From NCBI GenBank assembly GCA_900545365.1, contig UQYL01000003.1, forward strand, positions 50,610 to 114,609: a DNA stretch of 64,000 bases, in the 5' to 3' direction. Of this stretch, positions 32,324-41,742 are shown piece after piece. The notes beneath the pieces are model-generated. The model saw only the letters and a list, made by a program, of their open reading frames with translations. It was not told the DNA's origin and made no database searches. Numbering within the stretch: position 1 is the stretch's first letter; every line of letters begins with the position of its first letter. This DNA is from an uncultured Dialister sp. GTDB lineage: Bacteria; Bacillota; Negativicutes; Veillonellales; Dialisteraceae. The position numbers and the translations under genes are program-made.

Positions 32324-32601
32324 TGCGGACAGGGCTCTTTGAAGGGATGCCTTTTGATGAAAATGCGCGGCTCAGACTGACGGAGCTTTTCCCCTGCGGA
32401 AAGGTCTCCGTCACCCGGGGCCGTCATTATTCATTGGAAGAGAATTTTTTATATCTGGTGCGTAGCGGCGCGGACGCTGTCGTCATGCCGCGGATGAGTT
32501 ACGGCAGGGAAATTACGGAAGCCCTGACTGATTTGTATGGCAAGGAGAATCGGTTTGTCGGAGAAACGGAATCTGCCAAGGCATGTGGCGATCATTCTTG
32601 A
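32320..32601 (+). CDS. Hypothetical protein between frr and uppS (93 aa)
   Basis: The ATG overlaps the frr stop (ATGA), and the frame ends 47 nt inside uppS if uppS starts at TTG 32555. The protein begins MMRTGLFEGMPFDENARLRL and contains VSVTRGRHYSLEENFLYLVRSGADAVVMP. Without it there would be a gap of about 230 nt in an otherwise gapless operon, which argues that it is real. No Shine-Dalgarno is visible and no family is recognised. The last 16 codons lie in an alternative frame of uppS. Confidence 0.5.
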   Translation: MMRTGLFEGMPFDENARLRLTELFPCGKVSVTRGRHYSLEENFLYLVRSGADAVVMPRMSYGREITEALTDLYGKENRFVGETESAKACGDHS

Positions 32602-33283
32602 CGGAAACGGCCGCTGGGCGGAACGGCGCGGACGGGAAAGAACGTACGGGCATCAGTTCGGCGCGGATAATGTGAAGACCATTGTACGGGAAGCCGGGCA
32701 CATGGGGATAGAAAGACTGACGGTGTACGCGTTTTCTACGGAAAACTGGAAGCGTCCGCAGCCGGAAGTCGATTTTTTGATGGAGCTTTTCAAGGATTAT
32801 CTGCTGAAGCAGCTGCGCGATCTCATGGCAGACGGCGTACAGCTTCATGTGGTGGGCGACAGGACCCGCCTTTCGGAAAGTCTTCGCAGGGAGATCGAGG
32901 CCTGCGAGGCGGATACGAAGGATAATACAGGGCTCATTCTGAATGTGGCGATCAATTACGGCGGAAGGGATGAGATCGTCCACGCTGTCCGCCGGATTGC
33001 CGAAGACATTAAAGCGGGGACTCTTTCGCCGGAAGACGTCACGGAAACACTGATCGGAAGACGCCTCTATGAGAGCGATGCGCCGGATGTGGATTTGATG
33101 ATCCGGACAGGCGGAGAATCGCGCATTTCCAATTTCCTGCTCTGGCAGATCTCTTACGGAGAACTCTACTTTACGCCTGTGCTGTGGCCGGACTTCTCTG
33201 TGGAAGAATTTCATAAAGCCATTGACTGGTATTGCGGAAGAGACCGCCGCTTCGGCGGACTGACGGAGGAAGAGGAAGAATGA
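32555..33283 (+). CDS. uppS: Undecaprenyl diphosphate synthase (cis-prenyltransferase)
   Basis: 242 aa from TTG 32555, which has AAGGAG at 32542-32547 with 7-nt spacing. ATG 32537 is in frame but lacks a site. The catalytic Asp is D16 in HVAIILDGNGRWAERRG. Other motifs are YGHQFGADN, YAFSTENWKRP and LMIRTGGESRISNFLLWQ. It adds isopentenyl units to make C55-PP, the lipid carrier for peptidoglycan and O-antigen. The end overlaps cdsA by ATGA. Confidence 0.97.
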   Translation: MSEKRNLPRHVAIILDGNGRWAERRGRERTYGHQFGADNVKTIVREAGHMGIERLTVYAFSTENWKRPQPEVDFLMELFKDYLLKQLRDLMADGVQLHVVGDRTRLSESLRREIEACEADTKDNTGLILNVAINYGGRDEIVHAVRRIAEDIKAGTLSPEDVTETLIGRRLYESDAPDVDLMIRTGGESRISNFLLWQISYGELYFTPVLWPDFSVEEFHKAIDWYCGRDRRFGGLTEEEEE

Positions 33284-34092
33284 AGGCGCGTCTTCTGACA
33301 GCCGTTGTGGGCATTGCCACTGTCATCGCGCTGGTCACGGCAGGCGGAATCCCTTTCACCGCGGCGATCGTCATTGTGGCGGCGCTGTCCTGGTATGAGT
33401 ATGCGCGGATGCTGAAGCCGCAGATGCCTGTCTATACGGGGCCGGCATTGACCGCGCTGGCGGTCATTCTGGCGGCGGCAGTGTCTTCCTCGGTGGAACT
33501 TTTTGCGGCGGCGCTGCTGACTTCCTTCGTCCTGCTGCTGTTTTTGATCCTTGTGATTCCGCAGAAAAGGATCCATTCTCTTTTCTATACGGTCATCGGG
33601 GTCATGTATTTCGGGATCGGCTACGGCTCGTTTGTCTTTCTCCGCGGCGGCGACAGCCTGCTCGCACCGGGCGCGGCGGATATCCCCAGCGGCCTGTTTC
33701 TGATCTGGTTCGCCCTGATCGGTACATGGTCAAGCGATACATTTGCCTATGCGGCAGGCAAGAATTTCGGCCGCCGGAAAATGGCGCCCCACATCAGCCC
33801 GAATAAAACGGTGGAAGGGCTGATCGGCGGGGTGATCGGATGCATCGTCATGTGTATGGCGTATGCGGGATATTTTTCTTTTTCGCTGCTTTACGCGTTC
33901 TTCCTGAGCCTCATGATCGCTGTGGCGGCGCCGATGGGCGATCTGTTTGAATCCTATATAAAAAGAGTGTGCGATATTAAGGATTCCGGAAATATCCTTC
34001 CGGGGCATGGAGGAATGATGGACCGTTTCGACAGCCTTCTTTTTGTCGCACCGCTGATGACGGCTTTTTTACTGTTTATTAGGAGTTTCTGA
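33280..34092 (+). CDS. cdsA: Phosphatidate cytidylyltransferase
   Basis: 270 aa from ATG 33280, with GAGGAAGAGGAAG upstream and 4-nt overlap with uppS. It is polytopic with about eight helices. The family signature near the C-terminus is DIKDSGNILPGHGGMMDRFDSL, preceded by SPNKTVEGLIGG. It makes CDP-diacylglycerol from phosphatidic acid and CTP in the inner membrane. Confidence 0.97.
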   Translation: MKARLLTAVVGIATVIALVTAGGIPFTAAIVIVAALSWYEYARMLKPQMPVYTGPALTALAVILAAAVSSSVELFAAALLTSFVLLLFLILVIPQKRIHSLFYTVIGVMYFGIGYGSFVFLRGGDSLLAPGAADIPSGLFLIWFALIGTWSSDTFAYAAGKNFGRRKMAPHISPNKTVEGLIGGVIGCIVMCMAYAGYFSFSLLYAFFLSLMIAVAAPMGDLFESYIKRVCDIKDSGNILPGHGGMMDRFDSLLFVAPLMTAFLLFIRSF

Positions 34093-35252
34093 TGAAAGAA
34101 ATCGCGGTACTGGGCTGCACCGGTTCTATCGGCACGCAGACGCTGGACGTCATTCGTCTCCATAAAGAGCGTTTTCATGCGGCGGTGCTGGCGGCGAGAA
34201 AAAATATTGATCTGCTTTTGCGGCAGTCGGAAGAATTCAGCCCGCACTGCATCGCGGTGACTGATCCGGAAGCGGGGAAAATTTTCCGTGAGAAATACAG
34301 CGGACCGGCGGAGGTCATCACAGGGGAGGACGCGCTGACCGAAGCGGTGAAAAGAACGGACGTGGATATGGCCGTTATCGCTGTTGTCGGTCTTGCGGGT
34401 CTCGCGCCGACGCTGGAAGCGATCCGGCAGGGAAAGGAGATTGCCCTTGCCAATAAGGAAACGCTTGTCGCCGGGGGCCGTCTTGTGACGGCTGCGGCCG
34501 ATCAGCGGCATATCCTGATCCGGCCGGTAGACAGTGAGCACAGCGCCATATTCCAGTCGCTTCTGGGACAGGACAGAAAGGGAGTGCACAGCCTGATCCT
34601 GACGGCGTCGGGCGGCCCTTTCCGCGGGAAGACCCGGCAGGAGCTGGAAAAAGTCACGCTGGCGGACTGCCTGAAACATCCCACATGGAATATGGGCAGG
34701 AAGGTGACCATTGATTCCGCGACCATGTTCAACAAAGGTCTGGAAATCATAGAAGCGCACTGGCTGTTCCGTGTGCCTTATGAGCAGATTCGCGTCGTCG
34801 TGCAGCCGCAGAGCCTGATTCATTCCATGGTGGAATATGAGGACGGCTCGATCATCGCGCAGATCGGAAATCCCGATATGCGGCTTCCTATCCAGTTCGC
34901 GCTGACCTGGCCGGACAGGCTGCCGTCGCCTTCTCATCAGTTTGTGGACTGGAGCAAAATTACGGCGATCCTTGTGAGCGAGCCGGATATGAATGTATTC
35001 CGTTCGCTTCGGATGGCGTATGAAGCGGGGGAGGCCGGCGGCGACGCGGGAGCGGCCTTCAATGCGGCGGATGAAGCGGCGGTAGGCGCTTTTGCGGCGG
35101 GACGGATATCTTTCCTCCAGATCTATGATGTGGTGGAGAGCGTCCTGAACGGCTGGCAGACCGGGCCGATCACTTCGCTCGGCGATGTGCGGGACGCTGA
35201 CAGGAGAGCGAAAGAAGCCGCGGAAGCGGTGATCCGGGGGATGGAACGGTGA
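34092..35252 (+). CDS. dxr: 1-deoxy-D-xylulose 5-phosphate reductoisomerase
   Basis: 386 aa. The NADPH motif GCTGSIGTQTLDVI, the ALANKETLVAGG segment, the metal- and substrate-binding PVDSEHSAIFQ and the GKVTIDSATMFNKGLE-type block (RKVTIDSATMFNKG) are present. It makes 2-C-methylerythritol 4-phosphate in the non-mevalonate isoprenoid pathway. Its ATG shares a base with the cdsA stop (TGATG). Confidence 0.98.
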   Translation: MKEIAVLGCTGSIGTQTLDVIRLHKERFHAAVLAARKNIDLLLRQSEEFSPHCIAVTDPEAGKIFREKYSGPAEVITGEDALTEAVKRTDVDMAVIAVVGLAGLAPTLEAIRQGKEIALANKETLVAGGRLVTAAADQRHILIRPVDSEHSAIFQSLLGQDRKGVHSLILTASGGPFRGKTRQELEKVTLADCLKHPTWNMGRKVTIDSATMFNKGLEIIEAHWLFRVPYEQIRVVVQPQSLIHSMVEYEDGSIIAQIGNPDMRLPIQFALTWPDRLPSPSHQFVDWSKITAILVSEPDMNVFRSLRMAYEAGEAGGDAGAAFNAADEAAVGAFAAGRISFLQIYDVVESVLNGWQTGPITSLGDVRDADRRAKEAAEAVIRGMER

Positions 35253-36268
35253 TGACGATTCTGGCGCCGATCATCGTTTTCGGACTCATTGTCCTCATCC
35301 ATGAAGGCGGGCACTTTATTACGGCCAAAATGACCGGAATGAAAGTGGAAGAATTCGCCGTGGGGTTCGGGCCAAAAATCTGGTCGTGCAGAAAAGGGGA
35401 GACCGTGTATTCACTCCGTCTGATCCCTCTGGGCGGCTTTAATAAAATCATGGGCATGGCGCCCGGAGAATCATCGGATCCCCGGGCTTTTTGCGCGCGT
35501 CCGGTATGGCAGCGGCTGATCGTGATCTCCGCGGGCTCGGTGATGAATATTTTTTCCGCGTTTCTGATCTTTGCGGGGCTGTTCATGGCTGTCGGGATAC
35601 AGACTTTTCCCAATCAGCCCGTTATCGGAGCCGTGCTTCCCGATTCTCCCGCACAGGCGGCAGACCTCCGTCCGGGAGACCGGATATTGGCCGTCAATGG
35701 ACAGGCAGTCTCTCAGTGGACAGAGTTGGCGGAGCGTCTCAGTCTCCGCCCCAATCAGGTCGTTGCCGTCTCGTATGAAAGAGGCGGAGAACAGCGGTCG
35801 ATCTCGGTGATTCCCGAAGATAACGGGCACGGGCGGGCCGTGATCGGCGTTACGCCTTTCATGGAAAGCCGGTCCGTTTCGCCGGGAGAAGCGGCTGTTT
35901 TGGGCGCGGACCGCTGCCTTTTTGTCATCCAGGCAGTTTTATCCGGCATTGGCGCGATGATCGCCGGCGGAACAGCGGATGTGTCCGGGCCGATCGGCGT
36001 AGCCCGCATGGCCGGAACGGTAGCGGAAACCGGCGCTCTTCAGTTCCTGCTGTTTATCGCGGTACTGAGCCTGAACTTGGGAGTGCTGAATCTGTTTCCC
36101 ATACCTCTCCTGGACGGCGGGCTGTTCTTCCTGACGCTGGCCGAAGCCGTCCTGCGGCGGCCTTTGCCGGACAGGGCGCTGTACTACATCCAGACCGCGG
36201 GGATCATGATTCTGCTCAGCCTGTTCATGCTGGGAATGATCAATGATCTGTCCGCGCTGTCCCGGTAA
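35252..36268 (+). CDS. rseP: RIP zinc metalloprotease RseP
   Basis: 338 aa from ATG 35252 (GTG 35249 also possible). The site-2 protease motif is H17-E-G-G-H21 in the first helix. A single PDZ domain (about 115-190, VIGAVLPDSPAQAADLRPGDRI) follows, and the second catalytic motif is NLFPIPLLDGG. It cleaves membrane-embedded substrates such as anti-sigma factors or signal peptides. It has one PDZ like Firmicute RasP, not two as in E. coli. Its start shares bases with the dxr stop. Confidence 0.96.
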   Translation: MTILAPIIVFGLIVLIHEGGHFITAKMTGMKVEEFAVGFGPKIWSCRKGETVYSLRLIPLGGFNKIMGMAPGESSDPRAFCARPVWQRLIVISAGSVMNIFSAFLIFAGLFMAVGIQTFPNQPVIGAVLPDSPAQAADLRPGDRILAVNGQAVSQWTELAERLSLRPNQVVAVSYERGGEQRSISVIPEDNGHGRAVIGVTPFMESRSVSPGEAAVLGADRCLFVIQAVLSGIGAMIAGGTADVSGPIGVARMAGTVAETGALQFLLFIAVLSLNLGVLNLFPIPLLDGGLFFLTLAEAVLRRPLPDRALYYIQTAGIMILLSLFMLGMINDLSALSR

Positions 36269-36319
36269 AAAGGCGGCAGGATTTCTGAGATTCTGAAAGA
36301 TCTTTCAACGGAGGCAATG

Positions 36320-37381
36320 ATGAGAAAAACCAGACAGGTCAATGTAGGGGGCGTGCGGGTCGGAGGCGGAGCCCCGATCGCCATTCAGTCCATGAGCACA
36401 TTCAGTCCCGTGGATACGTCATACGCGGCGGCGCAGATCAATGCGCTGAAAAAAGCGGGCGCGGATATCGTCCGGGTGGCTGTGCCGGACAGGAAAGCGG
36501 CGGAAGCGCTGAAAGACCTGAAGCAGATGACGGACGCGCCGCTGGTGGCGGACATCCATTTTGATTACCGCCTGGCGCTCACCGCCATGGAAGCGGGGAT
36601 CGACGCGCTGCGCATCAACCCGGGAAATATCGGACGCAGGGAAAATGTAGTCAAAGTCGTGAAAATGGCCCGGCAGGTCCATGTGCCGATCCGGATCGGG
36701 ATTAATGCGGGGTCTCTCCCGGAAGATCTTCTGGAGAAATACGGAGGACATCCCACGGCGGAAGGCATGGCAGAAGGCGCCATGCGTCATGTGCGCATTC
36801 TGGAAGAAGAAGGCTTTCATGATATTGTGATTTCCGTAAAGTCTACCGATGTGCCTATGATGGTGAAGGCCAACCGGCTCCTTGCGGCGCAGACAGACTA
36901 TCCGCTGCATCTGGGCGTGACAGAAGCGGGAACGGAATACAGGGGCACAGTGAAATCGGCGATCGGGATCGGTTCGCTCCTTCTTGACGGCATCGGGGAT
37001 ACCATCCGTGTCTCGCTGACCGATGATCCGCTGAAGGAAGTCCGCGCGGCGAAAGAGATCTTATCGGCCCTCGGCATACAGCAGTACGGGCCGGTGATGA
37101 TCTCCTGTCCTACATGCGGGCGCACGCAGGTCGATCTGATCCGCATGGCGCAGGCGGTGGAAGAAAAGCTGAAAGAATTTAAAACGCCGCTCCGCATTGC
37201 CGTCATGGGGTGCGCCGTGAATGGCCCCGGCGAAGCGAGGGAAGCGGATTTCGGGATCGCCGGCGGAAAAGGCAGCGGTCTGATTTTCAGTAAAGGAAAA
37301 ATTCTTCGGAGCGTTCCCGAATCGGAACTGATTGATGCGCTGATGGAAGAAATCCGGAAGTATGAAAAAGAAAATCAATAA
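36320..37381 (+). CDS. ispG: 4-hydroxy-3-methylbut-2-enyl-diphosphate synthase (IspG)
   Basis: 353 aa from ATG 36320 (GGAGG at 5 nt; ATG 36317 is too close). The TIM-barrel half starts RQVNVGGVRVGGGAPIAIQSMS. The 4Fe-4S ligands are in CPTCGRTQVD and GCAVNGPGEA. It makes HMBPP in the penultimate step of the non-mevalonate pathway and fits with dxr two genes upstream. It follows rseP by about 50 nt. Confidence 0.97.
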   Translation: MRKTRQVNVGGVRVGGGAPIAIQSMSTFSPVDTSYAAAQINALKKAGADIVRVAVPDRKAAEALKDLKQMTDAPLVADIHFDYRLALTAMEAGIDALRINPGNIGRRENVVKVVKMARQVHVPIRIGINAGSLPEDLLEKYGGHPTAEGMAEGAMRHVRILEEEGFHDIVISVKSTDVPMMVKANRLLAAQTDYPLHLGVTEAGTEYRGTVKSAIGIGSLLLDGIGDTIRVSLTDDPLKEVRAAKEILSALGIQQYGPVMISCPTCGRTQVDLIRMAQAVEEKLKEFKTPLRIAVMGCAVNGPGEAREADFGIAGGKGSGLIFSKGKILRSVPESELIDALMEEIRKYEKENQ

Positions 37382-37388
37382 TTTTTAC

Positions 37389-37419
37389 AGAGCCTGTCCG
37401 GGTATCGGCGGGCTCTTTT
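37389..37419 (+). terminator. Probable terminator of ispG
   Basis: AGAGCC (37389-37394) pairs with GGCTCT (37411-37416), extended by a G-T pair and a bulge, then TTT. Confidence 0.7.
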
Positions 37420-37484
37420 CGTGCGCGCCTGCGGGGGAAAAGACGGCTGTATTTTTTGCGAATCCGGGAGAAGGCGTTTTTATT

Positions 37485-37513
37485 TTGGAATCAATTATGG
37501 GCTGGTGTATAAT
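37485..37513 (+). promoter_or_regulatory. Promoter of proS
   Basis: TTGGAA (37485-37490), 17-nt spacer, perfect TATAAT (37508-37513). Confidence 0.8.
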
Positions 37514-37591
37514 AATCAGCGGGAATCCATTTACGGTTTATCATTTCTCTTTTCCCGTCACAGAGGGAAAAGAATACAGGAGGAGATTTCT

Positions 37592-39316
37592 TTGTTAGCA
37601 TCCAGATTGTACAGCCCGACACTCAGAGAAATTCCGGCGGAAGCCGTTGTTATCAGCCATAAATATATGCTGAAGGCGGGAATGATCCGCAAGATTGTCG
37701 GCGGGATCTATGTATATATGCCTCTGGCGTGGCGCACGCTGCAGAAGATCGAAGCGATCATCCGCGAGGAAATGAATAAGGCCGGGTCTCAGGAGATCCA
37801 GATGCCGATCATTCAGCCGGCGGAGATCTGGCAGCAGACCGGACGGTGGGCCGTCTACGGTGACGAGATGTTCCGCCTGCAGGATCGGCACGGTCGCCAG
37901 TACTGCCTCGCGCCGACTCACGAGGAAATGATCACGACGCTGGTGCACATGGATACCAATTCCTATAAACAGCTGCCGGTGAGTCTGTATCAGATCCAGA
38001 ATAAATACCGCGATGAGCTTCGTCCCCGATTCGGGCTGATGCGGGGCCGTGAATTTATTATGAAAGACGCCTATACTTTTGATAAAGACGCGGAAGGGCT
38101 GGATATCCAGTACAGGCGCATGTATGACGCCTATACGAATATCTTTACCCGGTGCGGCCTGCATTTCCGTCCGGTACTGGCCGATTCCGGCGCGATCGGC
38201 GGCAGCACGACGCATGAATTTGAAGCGCTGGCCGATTCCGGAGAAGCGGATATTGTCTATTGCCGGCACTGCGATTTTGCGGCCAATACGGAAGCGGTCG
38301 TTCCGAATACGCTGCCCTGTGATGTTAAAAATGATAAAGAGAAAGAACTGGTGGCGACGCCGGGCCAGCACACGATCGAAATGGTCTGCGATTACCTTCG
38401 GCTGCCGATCGAACGGTCGGTCAAAGCGGTGGTATATAAACTGGACGATACGGTCGTGCTGGCAATGGTCCGCGGCGATCACGAAGTCAATGAAGTGCAT
38501 TTGCAGAATATTTACGGCGCGGCTGTGGTCGGCATGGCTTCGGAAGAAGATCTGGCCCGCTGCGGTCTGACCGCGGGCTACATCAGCCCGATCGGTCTGA
38601 AAAAATCGGAATATTTCGATATCGTTGTCGACAAGTCCGTCATGGAAATGCAGGATGCCTGCTGCGGCGGCAATCAGAAAGACATGCATTATATCCATGT
38701 CAATCCGGCCCGCGATTTCGGCGATGTCCGTGTAGAGACCATCCGGATGATCAATGAGAAAGATGTGTGCCCGGAATGCGGCGGTGAGATCGTCATGAAG
38801 AAGGGCATCGAGGTGGGACAGGTATTTAAGCTGGGCACGAAGTACAGCGAAGCACTGGGCTGCACCTACCTGGATCAGAACGGCAAATCCCAGCCCATGG
38901 TCATGGGGTGCTACGGCATCGGCGTATCCCGCACGATGGCGGCGGCGATCGAGCAGAGCCATGACGACGACGGGATCATCTGGCCGGTCGCGATTGCTCC
39001 CTATGAGGCGGTCATTGTACCGGCAAACAACAAAGACGAGAAAGTGATGGCGGCGGCGCAGGTGCTGTATGAGTCCTTTGAGGAAAAGAGCGACGAAGTC
39101 GTTCTGGATGACAGAAATGAGAGAGCGGGCATCAAATTTAAGGACGCGGATCTCATCGGGTATCCGGTGCGGGTGACGATCGGCAAGAAATGGCAGGAAT
39201 CGGGCAATGTGGAGATCCGCATCCGCCGCACAGGAGAGACCATCGAAGTGCCGCTGGAAGAATGCCGGGAAAAAGTTCTTGCCGTACTCAGCGATCTGCA
39301 CAGCAAAAATCAGTGA
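37592..39316 (+). CDS. proS: Prolyl-tRNA synthetase (bacterial type)
   Basis: 574 aa from TTG 37592, preceded by AGGAGGAG at 6-nt spacing. The open frame upstream is not coding. Class II motifs are seen, including RDELRPRFGLMRGREFIMKDAYTFD. An INS editing domain of about 180 residues sits between motifs 2 and 3, the prokaryotic type. It charges tRNA-Pro. The next gene begins 30 nt after the stop. Confidence 0.97.
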   Translation: MLASRLYSPTLREIPAEAVVISHKYMLKAGMIRKIVGGIYVYMPLAWRTLQKIEAIIREEMNKAGSQEIQMPIIQPAEIWQQTGRWAVYGDEMFRLQDRHGRQYCLAPTHEEMITTLVHMDTNSYKQLPVSLYQIQNKYRDELRPRFGLMRGREFIMKDAYTFDKDAEGLDIQYRRMYDAYTNIFTRCGLHFRPVLADSGAIGGSTTHEFEALADSGEADIVYCRHCDFAANTEAVVPNTLPCDVKNDKEKELVATPGQHTIEMVCDYLRLPIERSVKAVVYKLDDTVVLAMVRGDHEVNEVHLQNIYGAAVVGMASEEDLARCGLTAGYISPIGLKKSEYFDIVVDKSVMEMQDACCGGNQKDMHYIHVNPARDFGDVRVETIRMINEKDVCPECGGEIVMKKGIEVGQVFKLGTKYSEALGCTYLDQNGKSQPMVMGCYGIGVSRTMAAAIEQSHDDDGIIWPVAIAPYEAVIVPANNKDEKVMAAAQVLYESFEEKSDEVVLDDRNERAGIKFKDADLIGYPVRVTIGKKWQESGNVEIRIRRTGETIEVPLEECREKVLAVLSDLHSKNQ

Positions 39317-39346
39317 TCAGCGCGCATTGGCGGGCAGGAGGACAGG

Positions 39347-39625
39347 ATGGAAGAGCTGGAGATCATCCGTGAAAAGATCCGGGAAATCGATAAAGACCTG
39401 ATCGTCTTATTTGAAAAACGTATGGCGCTTTCCCGGGAAGTGGCAGTCTGCAAGATGAAAAAGCAAATGCCCGTGTACGACGCGGGCCGGGAGGAAAAGA
39501 ATATCCGCGAATTGTCTGAACTTCTGACGGACATATCTGACCGGCCTTATTTCCGGAAGTGGTATCAGATGCTGATGGACGTATCGAAAGAAAAGCAACG
39601 GGATACAGAGAAGGAAGAGAAATGA
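39347..39625 (+). CDS. aroQ: Chorismate mutase (AroQ type)
   Basis: 92 aa, the size of a free-standing AroQ helical chorismate mutase. The pattern IREKIREIDKDLIVLFEKRMALSREVAVCK, with the PVYDAGREE motif, is typical. It turns chorismate into prephenate for Phe/Tyr synthesis. No prephenate dehydratase domain is fused. The start has GGAGGACAGG. The ATGA overlap with recD2 suggests one transcript with proS. Confidence 0.9.
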   Translation: MEELEIIREKIREIDKDLIVLFEKRMALSREVAVCKMKKQMPVYDAGREEKNIRELSELLTDISDRPYFRKWYQMLMDVSKEKQRDTEKEEK

Positions 39626-41742
39626 CAGAAGAACTGCGGGGAGTTGTTGCAGCAATCGTTTTTCACAGCGCCGACGGCGTGTTCTGCGTATTTCGGATGA
39701 AACTGAAAGACAGCGGAAAACTAATTACGGCGGCGGGTGAAGCGGGCACTCCTTCAGTCGGTCAGTCGGTGACAGTGCGGGGATGCTGGGTGCGGCATCC
39801 CCGTTTTGGCATGCAGTTCAAAGCGGAGGCTTTTGTAGAAAGCCGGCCGGAAAATGCGGAGGAGATCAGGGACTATCTGGCGTCCGGCAGCGTGGAAGGC
39901 ATCGGTCCGCAGCTCGCGCAGCGGATCACCGACCGGTTCGGAAGCCGTACGCTGGAGATCATGGATGAAGATATGGAAGCGCTCCTCGACGTGCCCGGCA
40001 TCGGACTGAAAAAACTGGAGCAGATACGGAAATCCTATGAGGAAGGGACTGCGCTCCGGACGCTCACCCTCACTTTGCAGGCGGCGTCCGTGCCGGTGCG
40101 CTTTGCCGCGTCTTTTTTGAAGACCTACGGAGAGGAAGCGGAGCATGTTCTGAAGAACGAGCCATATCGGGCCGTGTCGGAGATTCCGGGATTCAGCTTT
40201 CAGATGGCTGACCGCATCGCGCTGGCGGAGGGGCTGAGTCCGGGGAGCGAAGAGCGCATCCTGGGCGGTCTCTTTTACGTGCTGTCTCAATATGCATCCG
40301 AAGGCCACTGCTGCGTTCCGGCAGACGCGCTGTATTTCCAGACGGCGCAGACGCTGGGCCTAGCGCAGGAGCTGGTGGAATCAGCCGGACAGGAAGCGGA
40401 AGAGATCGGTGAAATTCCTTCCGTCATCTGGCGGGACCGGCTTTTTCTGTACCTGCCGTCGCTGTATGAAGCGGAGACGGAGTCCGCGCAGCGTCTGCGG
40501 GAGATGTCCGGCGCCGGATATATCGGAAGCGCGGCGCTGTCTATCCGAAAATTTGAAAAAGAAAACGGCATTGCGCTGGCGGAAGAGCAGAAACAGGCTG
40601 TCCGGTCGGCTATGGAATCGGGGCTGCTCATCATTACAGGCGGGCCTGGTACGGGAAAGACGACCATTATCCAGGCGATCATTACGGCAGCAGAGCAGCA
40701 CCATATGAAAGTGCGGCTCATGGCTCCGACAGGAAGAGCGGCAAAACGTCTGTCCATCGCCGCCGGGAGGAATGCGGATACCATTCATAAAGCACTGGAG
40801 GCGGAACGCCGCGGAGAGAAGACTTTTTTCGGAAAAAATGAGTCGGAACCGCTGCGGGAAGACCTGATCATTGTGGACGAATCATCCATGATGGATATGC
40901 TCCTGTTTTATCGGCTGCTGTGCGCCCTGAAACCCGGCGCGCGGCTGATCCTTGTGGGAGATATCGATCAGCTGCCGCCGGTCGGCCCCGGCGCCCCGCT
41001 GAAAGCGCTGATCGAGTGGGGCGAAGCGCCCGTAGTGCGCCTGCAGCGCATATTCCGTCAGAAAGAAGGCAGCGGCATCATACAGAACGCGGCGCGCATC
41101 CGTGAGGGGCTCATGCCGGAACCGGATCTGAGCGGAGATTTTCAGATCTGCTTTGCGGACAGTGAAGAGGAGGCCTATTCTCTGGTCATGACTCTCTGCC
41201 GGGAATATGGATACGAGACAGATGAGAAGAAGTGGAATATGCAGGTGCTGTCGCCGATGTACCGGGGCCTGTGCGGCGTTGATCATCTGAATCGGGCCAT
41301 TCAGCAGTATGTTCATGGCGGCGAGGTCTCCGGCTTTATGAAAGACGATAAAGTCATGCAGATGCGGAATGACTACGAAAAAGGCGTCTACAATGGCGAT
41401 ATCGGCCTTGTCTGGGCGGTGAACGGGAACCGGGTGTTCGTTCATTTTGCGGAGAAAGAAGTCGTTTATGAAGGCGATGAACGGCGGGATATCCAGCTGG
41501 CTTATGCGGTGACGGTGCATAAAAGTCAGGGCAGCGAATATGATATGGTCATTCTCGTTCTGCTCCCGTCGCAGCGGATGATGCTTCAGCGGAATCTGCT
41601 GTATACCGGCGTGACCCGGGCGGGAAAGCGGACGATTCTGATCACCATGGGCGGCGCGCTGCAGACAGCTGTGCGCAGCCATAAGACTGCAGGCAGATGC
41701 AGCATGCTGCTGCCCCTGCTGGCTGGGGAGGCGCGGGAATGA
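39622..41742 (+). CDS. recD2: RecD2-type SF1B DNA helicase
   Basis: 706 aa. An N-terminal OB-like region and tandem helix-hairpin-helix motifs (VEGIGPQLAQRI, VPGIGLKKLEQI) come before the helicase core. Walker A is GGPGTGKTT, Walker B is IIVDESSMMD, then GDIDQLPPVGPG, and the C-terminal YAVTVHKSQGSEYD is motif V/VI. This is the stand-alone RecD2 of bacteria that lack RecBC partners at the locus. It acts 5' to 3' in DNA repair. The ATG overlaps the aroQ stop. Confidence 0.96.
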   Translation: MTEELRGVVAAIVFHSADGVFCVFRMKLKDSGKLITAAGEAGTPSVGQSVTVRGCWVRHPRFGMQFKAEAFVESRPENAEEIRDYLASGSVEGIGPQLAQRITDRFGSRTLEIMDEDMEALLDVPGIGLKKLEQIRKSYEEGTALRTLTLTLQAASVPVRFAASFLKTYGEEAEHVLKNEPYRAVSEIPGFSFQMADRIALAEGLSPGSEERILGGLFYVLSQYASEGHCCVPADALYFQTAQTLGLAQELVESAGQEAEEIGEIPSVIWRDRLFLYLPSLYEAETESAQRLREMSGAGYIGSAALSIRKFEKENGIALAEEQKQAVRSAMESGLLIITGGPGTGKTTIIQAIITAAEQHHMKVRLMAPTGRAAKRLSIAAGRNADTIHKALEAERRGEKTFFGKNESEPLREDLIIVDESSMMDMLLFYRLLCALKPGARLILVGDIDQLPPVGPGAPLKALIEWGEAPVVRLQRIFRQKEGSGIIQNAARIREGLMPEPDLSGDFQICFADSEEEAYSLVMTLCREYGYETDEKKWNMQVLSPMYRGLCGVDHLNRAIQQYVHGGEVSGFMKDDKVMQMRNDYEKGVYNGDIGLVWAVNGNRVFVHFAEKEVVYEGDERRDIQLAYAVTVHKSQGSEYDMVILVLLPSQRMMLQRNLLYTGVTRAGKRTILITMGGALQTAVRSHKTAGRCSMLLPLLAGEARE

